From the NCBI RefSeq assembly GCF_001263395.1, contig NZ_CP011786.1, forward strand, positions 992,001 to 1,056,000: a stretch of DNA of 64,000 bases, given 5' to 3'. A model generated the notes under the pieces. That model made no database searches and was not told where the DNA came from. It was given only the letters and a program-made list of their open reading frames with translations. The stretch is from Bifidobacterium actinocoloniiforme DSM 22766. GTDB taxonomy: Bacteria > Actinomycetota > Actinomycetes > Actinomycetales > Bifidobacteriaceae. Made by a program: the position numbers and the translations under genes. Positions 59,726 through 64,000 of this stretch are shown one piece after another (position 1 is the first letter of the stretch; each line of letters opens with the position of its first letter).

Positions 59726-59993
59726 CGAGGTTTTCGCTTCCCGGGCGCGCCGCCCGGTCCCACAAGGATTCGTGCGGGCGTACCAGCCCAGGCGCGCCGC
59801 CTTTTCGCACACGATACGGCCGGCCAACGAAGCACCGGCGAAAGCATGACTGTCAGAAGCAGCCTCCCCCTCATCTGACCCCACCGCCTGCGAGCGCTAT
59901 GGGGAAGCACAGCCTGAACGAGATCATACGGCGCAATCCTTCCCACTGCTATCAAGCAGTAAGGCTTGGGCCGCCGCTAATCGGAGGAGCGAC

Positions 59994-61559
59994 ATGAGCG
60001 AGCAGAACGAACCCACCGTCCAGAACCAGACCAGCCAGCAGGCAGCGAGCGCCCTGCAGGCGGAGAGCGAGCATGTGACCCACCACACGATCACCCTGGA
60101 CGGCAAGGAATGGGCCTACGACGCTACTGTGGGCACCATTACGATCGACACCGCCACGGTGAAGCCGGCGGCCTCCGTCTTCTTCTCCGCCTTCACCGTG
60201 GTCGACGCCCAAGGCAATCCCGATGCCAGGCGACCAGTGACCTTCATCTTCAACGGCGGCCCTGGGTCCGCCTCCACCTTCCTGATGATGGGCTCGGTGG
60301 GCCCCAAGCGCATCAACATCCCCGACGCCGTGCCCGAACCCGCGGCCCCGTACGACATGCCCGAGAACCCGGACACCCTACTGCCCGAATCCGATCTGAT
60401 TTTCGTTGACGCGCCCGGTGCCGGCTTCTCCCAAGTGGTGGAAGAAGCCAAGAAGGAGCTGTGGTCAGTGGACGGGGACGTGCGCGGGTTCTCCGCGTTC
60501 ATCCGCGCTTGGCTGAGCAAGTACCATCGTTGGAACTCCCCCAAGTACCTCCTGGGCGAATCCTACGGCACCACCCGTGGCGCGGCCCTGTCCTTCCGCC
60601 TGCAGCAGGACGGCATCGCCTTGAACGGTCTGACCTTACTGTCCAACATCCTGGATTACGGCTTCACCTTCGACACCTCCGACCAGTACTACATCGGCTA
60701 CTTCCCCACCTATGCGGCCATCGCCAAGTACCACGGCAAGGCCGGCGCCGGGGTGAGCATGGATGAGCACCTGCAGCAGGCGCGCGCCTTCGCCAATGGC
60801 CCCCTGCGCCAGGCCCTGTGGCGGGGAGACCAACTGGGCGCCGCCGAGCGCGAGCGCGTGGCCGCACGCTACGCCGAGTTGACCGGCTTGGATGCGCGGT
60901 ACGTAATCGATTCCAACCTCCGGGTCCTGGACGACCGCTTCCGCAAGCAGCTCCTGCGCAGCGAGGACAGCATCGTAGGCCGCTATGACGGCCGCACCCA
61001 AGGACTCGACATGGACCGCATCTCGGACGTGGAGACGTTCGTGGTGGACGATAACTTCATGGAACCTCCATACAACGCCCTGGGCAACGCCTACCTGCGC
61101 GACGAGCTGGGATGGGAGGGCCGTCCTGAACGCAAGTCCCATGCAGGTTTCGAGTGGGGAGCCACAGAACCGGGCAAGGGCTGGGTCTGGTGGCACCAAC
61201 TGCCGCCACGGGCCATCTCCTCCTTCGGCGACAAGACGCCCTTCCCCAAGGTCACGCCCGACCTGGCCACCGCCTTGGTCCGCCACCCACGGATGAAGGT
61301 CCTGGTCTGCAATGGCTTCTTCGACCTGGCCACGCCCTTCGGCCAGACCGAATACGACATCGACCACATGGGCATCGACGCCTCCCTGCACGACAACATC
61401 GCCTTCACCTACTACCCGGCCGGCCATATGGTCTACACCAACCTGGAGAGCTACAAGAAGTTCGCCCATGACCTCAAGCACTTCTACGCCGCCACCCCCG
61501 AGGACATGCCTGAGATCAACGAGCGCCCCTCCCAGCCCACAGCCGACGAGATGCGCTGA
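59994..61559 (+). CDS. Serine carboxypeptidase, S10 family
   Basis: 521 residues. FIFNGGPGSASTFLMMG (oxyanion region near residues 84-100), VDAPGAGFSQ, the nucleophile in LGESYGTT (Ser190), the Asp region VCNGFFDLATPF and YPAGHMVY with the catalytic His. No signal peptide is visible, so it acts in the cytoplasm, as predicted for actinobacterial members. ATCGGAGGAGCGAC precedes the ATG. It follows tRNA-Glu and converges with the ribosomal-protection gene. Confidence 0.92.
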   Translation: MSEQNEPTVQNQTSQQAASALQAESEHVTHHTITLDGKEWAYDATVGTITIDTATVKPAASVFFSAFTVVDAQGNPDARRPVTFIFNGGPGSASTFLMMGSVGPKRINIPDAVPEPAAPYDMPENPDTLLPESDLIFVDAPGAGFSQVVEEAKKELWSVDGDVRGFSAFIRAWLSKYHRWNSPKYLLGESYGTTRGAALSFRLQQDGIALNGLTLLSNILDYGFTFDTSDQYYIGYFPTYAAIAKYHGKAGAGVSMDEHLQQARAFANGPLRQALWRGDQLGAAERERVAARYAELTGLDARYVIDSNLRVLDDRFRKQLLRSEDSIVGRYDGRTQGLDMDRISDVETFVVDDNFMEPPYNALGNAYLRDELGWEGRPERKSHAGFEWGATEPGKGWVWWHQLPPRAISSFGDKTPFPKVTPDLATALVRHPRMKVLVCNGFFDLATPFGQTEYDIDHMGIDASLHDNIAFTYYPAGHMVYTNLESYKKFAHDLKHFYAATPEDMPEINERPSQPTADEMR

Positions 61560-61577
61560 GGCTCTTCTTCTATAGGC

Positions 61578-61614
61578 GGACCCCGGCAGTCGTTGAGTTC
61601 CTCTGCCGGGGTCC
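61578..61614. terminator. Bidirectional terminator
   Basis: Twelve-base perfect arms (GGACCCCGGCAG / CTGCCGGGGTCC) between the convergent S10 peptidase and ribosomal-protection genes. Confidence 0.8.
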
Positions 61615-61675
61615 TCGCGTCTTTACCTGCATGGCCAGGCGATCGAGACGGCGCCTGCCCGAACCGCTCGGCGGC

Positions 61676-63631
61676 TTACAGGTACTTGCCGCCCGGCAGG
61701 TGCATGAAATCGGGGACCCGGCTCCACTTGACCGGGTAGCCGGCGCCGTGGGCGCAGAAGACCGAGTCCGGGGTGTTCTCCAAGTCGGCCTCGGGGTCGT
61801 AGTTACGGGCAGCGATGACGGCATCGGCGTCATGGCAGGGCCGGTATCCGTCCACCAGGCAGGTCAGCTGACCTTGGCCGTGGGTGTAGGCGGTGACATC
61901 AAGCGCATAATCCCGCATTTGCGACACCGGGGCGCTGCCTGTCACAACCGCGTAATCGCCCTCGCTGTCGGGCGCGTCAAAGGAGCCACTCATCCGCTGT
62001 ATGTCGGACATGGCGCGGCCCAGCTGCTCCTGGGGCAGCTCCAGCCGGAAGGAGTACCAGGGCTCCAGCAGGACATTGCGGGCGTGCATCAGCCCCTGGC
62101 GAACGGCCCGGTAGGTGGCCTGGCGGAAGTCGCCGCCCTCGGTGTGCTTCTCATGGCCCCGGGCGGCGACCAGGGTGATCCGCATGTCCGTTATCGGAGA
62201 GCCGGTGAGGACGCCCAGGTGCTCCTTTTCGCGCAAGTGGCCCAGAATCAGCCGCTGCCAGTTGCCCGGAAGGTCATCCAGGCTGACCGCTGAAGCGAAA
62301 GCCAGCCCGGACCCAGGCTCGGACGGCTCCATGAGAAGGTGGACCTCGGCGTAGTGGCGCAGGGGCTCGAAGTGGCCAACGCCCTCGACCGGCGCGGCGA
62401 TGGTCTCCTTGTAGAGAATCGACCCGGGCCCGAAGTCCACTTCGAGGCCGAACCGTTCCTTAAGCTCCTCTCGAACCACCTCCAGCTGGACCTTGCCCAT
62501 CAGCTGCAGGCGCACCTGCCCCAGCCGCTCCACCCAGCGCACGCGCAGGAGCGGGTCCTCGTCCGCCAGCAGGCGCAGGGCGGCAAGCACCTGGTGAATA
62601 TTCGCCTCCCCGGGCAGGACGGTGTAGGTCAGCACAGACTCTGACAGCGGTTTAACGCCGTCGCCCTGCGCCCCCAGCCCCTCGCCCGGATGGGTCGTGT
62701 CCAACCCCGTCAAAGCGCAGACCATCCCGGCTTGAGCGTGGTTCACCAGGCTGAACCTAGCTCCGGAGTACAGGCGGATTTGGTCCACTTTCTCATTCGC
62801 GTCCCGCGCCGCGCCGGTCAGCATGGCTTTGACCGCCAGATCCCCTCCGGTGACTTTGATCCAGGTCAGTCGGCCACCGTCTTTGTCATGGGAGATCTTG
62901 AAGACCCTCGCTCCGAAATCCAGCCCTCGATCAGGTTCCCGGGTGTACCGGCCCAGTCCTTCCAGCAAATCCTGAACGCCGTCCAAGCGCAGGGCGGAGC
63001 CAAAATAGACCGGGAACAGCCGCCGGCGGGCAATCAAGTCCCGCATCCGCCCATCGCTGACCCGTCCCTGCTCCAGGAACTCCTCAAGGGCCGCCTCGCT
63101 TAAGAGGGCCGTCTCCTCCAGGCGCGCGGGGTCAGCGCCGGCGGAGCAATCCACAAAGCCCTTCCCCAACCGCTTGCCCAACTGCTCCAGGAGGGCTTGG
63201 CGGCCGGCCTGGGGCGCATCCATCTTGTTGACGAAAACGAAGACAGGCAGCTTGTACCGCTCCAGAAGTCGCCAAAGGGTCTGTTCCTGGCCGCGGACCC
63301 CGTCGGGGGCCGAGACCACCAGGATGGCGTAGTCCAGGACTCCTAGGGTGCGCTCCATTTCGGCGGAGAAATCAGCGTGCCCGGGGGTGTCCAGCAGGGT
63401 CATGGCCAAGTCGCCATGCTCCAGAAGGGCTTGCTTGGCAAAGATCGTGATCCCACGCTCTTTTTCCATGCCGTCGGTGTCCAGGAAGGCATCGCCGTGA
63501 TCCACCCGCCCCAGCTTGCGTATACGCCCGGTCTGGTAGAGCATGGCTTCAGCCAGGGTGGTTTTGCCGGCATCCACATGAGCCAGGATGCCTAAGACGA
63601 TGCGGCGCGGGCGGTCCATCTCCTGGTTCAT
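61676..63631 (-). CDS. TetM-like ribosomal protection GTPase
   Basis: 651 residues. GTPase motifs AHVDAGKTT (G1), ERGITI, DTPGHADF (G3) and NKMD (G4) with the five-domain EF-G/TetM layout; MEKERGITIFAKQA is typical of the Tet(M)/OtrA group. Such proteins release tetracycline from the ribosome. It is diverged from mobile Tet proteins by its Ala/Gly/Leu-rich, high-GC coding and sits in core genome, so it may be an ancestral chromosomal member with low or altered resistance. It overlaps the lepB stop (ATGA). Confidence 0.85.
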   Translation of the reverse strand: MNQEMDRPRRIVLGILAHVDAGKTTLAEAMLYQTGRIRKLGRVDHGDAFLDTDGMEKERGITIFAKQALLEHGDLAMTLLDTPGHADFSAEMERTLGVLDYAILVVSAPDGVRGQEQTLWRLLERYKLPVFVFVNKMDAPQAGRQALLEQLGKRLGKGFVDCSAGADPARLEETALLSEAALEEFLEQGRVSDGRMRDLIARRRLFPVYFGSALRLDGVQDLLEGLGRYTREPDRGLDFGARVFKISHDKDGGRLTWIKVTGGDLAVKAMLTGAARDANEKVDQIRLYSGARFSLVNHAQAGMVCALTGLDTTHPGEGLGAQGDGVKPLSESVLTYTVLPGEANIHQVLAALRLLADEDPLLRVRWVERLGQVRLQLMGKVQLEVVREELKERFGLEVDFGPGSILYKETIAAPVEGVGHFEPLRHYAEVHLLMEPSEPGSGLAFASAVSLDDLPGNWQRLILGHLREKEHLGVLTGSPITDMRITLVAARGHEKHTEGGDFRQATYRAVRQGLMHARNVLLEPWYSFRLELPQEQLGRAMSDIQRMSGSFDAPDSEGDYAVVTGSAPVSQMRDYALDVTAYTHGQGQLTCLVDGYRPCHDADAVIAARNYDPEADLENTPDSVFCAHGAGYPVKWSRVPDFMHLPGGKYL

Positions 63632-64000
63632 AGCCCAGCGAAGATCTCACCCGGCCTGTGGATGGCCCCAAGCCGGTCCAGGGGCCAATAGGTCCAGTTG
63701 GCGATCGCTTCGACCCGCCCCAAGGGCACCTGACCTCCGTTCGCGTCGCTCATATGGAAGCGGGAGTCGGCGGAGTTGGACCGGTTGTCGCCCATGACGA
63801 AAATGCAACCGGGGCGCACCTTGACCGAAAACGGGATTTGCGAGGGCACCGCCCCCGGCATGATGTAGGAAGACTCGTTCAAAGGCTTGCCGTTCACCAC
63901 GACCGAGCCCGACCCATCGGCGGACACGTGGTCGCCGGCCACGCCGATGACCCGCTTAATCAGGTAGTCGTCGCCCGGGCCGGTGTTGAGCCAGCGGTCC
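63628..64000 (-). CDS. lepB: Signal peptidase I, C-terminal part (cut by window edge)
   Basis: The visible 123 residues contain the general base Lys in YLIKRVIGVAGDHV and the box E region FVMGDNRSNSADSR. It cleaves signal peptides of exported proteins. The Ser nucleophile and membrane segment lie beyond the right edge. It is coupled to the ribosomal-protection gene. Confidence 0.9.
   Translation of the reverse strand, partial: DRWLNTGPGDDYLIKRVIGVAGDHVSADGSGSVVVNGKPLNESSYIMPGAVPSQIPFSVKVRPGCIFVMGDNRSNSADSRFHMSDANGGQVPLGRVEAIANWTYWPLDRLGAIHRPGEIFAGL

Overview
The window looks like part of a Bifidobacterium-type actinobacterial chromosome. The sequence is GC-rich, Shine-Dalgarno sites are strong, genes are packed with ATGA overlaps, and the housekeeping clusters (prfA-prmC, rpmE, ftsH-hpt-tilS-dacB, folB-folK fusion, ettA, tesB) are bifidobacterial in content. 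The species cannot be named from sequence alone.

Positions 1-20,358 are the integrase-proximal end of a prophage (or phage-like element) that continues past the left edge. It ends at a tyrosine integrase (18,760-20,208) and an attachment core (20,359-20,404) that is the 3' part of a tRNA-Arg(TCT). An immunity region (14,730-15,749) has a Cro-like gene, a cI-like gene and an ImmA-type metallopeptidase, with three palindromic operators and two good promoters. One long leftward early operon runs from about 13,940 to 1,733. It holds an antirepressor, an excisionase-like gene, several tiny membrane genes, RecT, SSB, a methylase-like protein without the catalytic NPPY motif, a PD-(D/E)XK nuclease and a replication initiator that contains a probable origin. 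Inside the same operon is a compact CRISPR-Cas module: cas6e-like, csf1-like, cas11-like, csf2/cas7-like, csf3/cas5-like and a CysH-like gene, followed by a zinc-ribbon/HTH gene. This is a type IV-like effector set with no array, adaptation genes or nuclease/helicase in view, and it is translationally coupled into phage early genes. It is the most interesting object in the window. Lysogenic cargo includes two lipoproteins and a Panacea-antitoxin/GNAT pair.

Positions 20,359-38,296 are chromosome: a frameshifted membrane-cupredoxin-NirK copper protein, fdxA, a 3-methyladenine glycosylase, an anion permease, an MFS/nucleoside hydrolase pair, a 5'-truncated Fe-alcohol dehydrogenase, prmC-prfA, rpmE, a probable structured noncoding RNA gene with its own promoter and terminator (about 32,570-33,031), and an L-fuconate/aldonate catabolic cluster (aldolase, GntP permease, fuconate dehydratase, LacI regulator).

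Positions 38,299-43,196 are a second, decayed island between a degenerate copy of the 3' end of tRNA-Met (38,299-38,333) and the intact tRNA-Met(CAT) (43,123-43,196). It carries a BcgI-like fused restriction-methylation protein with its specificity subunit, a degraded gene, and a conserved protein tail also present, out of frame, just after the prophage integrase.

Positions 43,253-64,000 are ordinary core genome: a frameshifted peptide-binding lipoprotein, a YkoE-like ECF component, ettA, tesB, folate genes, ftsH, hpt, tilS, dacB, two GT2 glycosyltransferases, an AI-2E family transporter, tRNA-Glu, an S10 peptidase, a TetM-like ribosomal protection protein and the end of a signal peptidase I gene.
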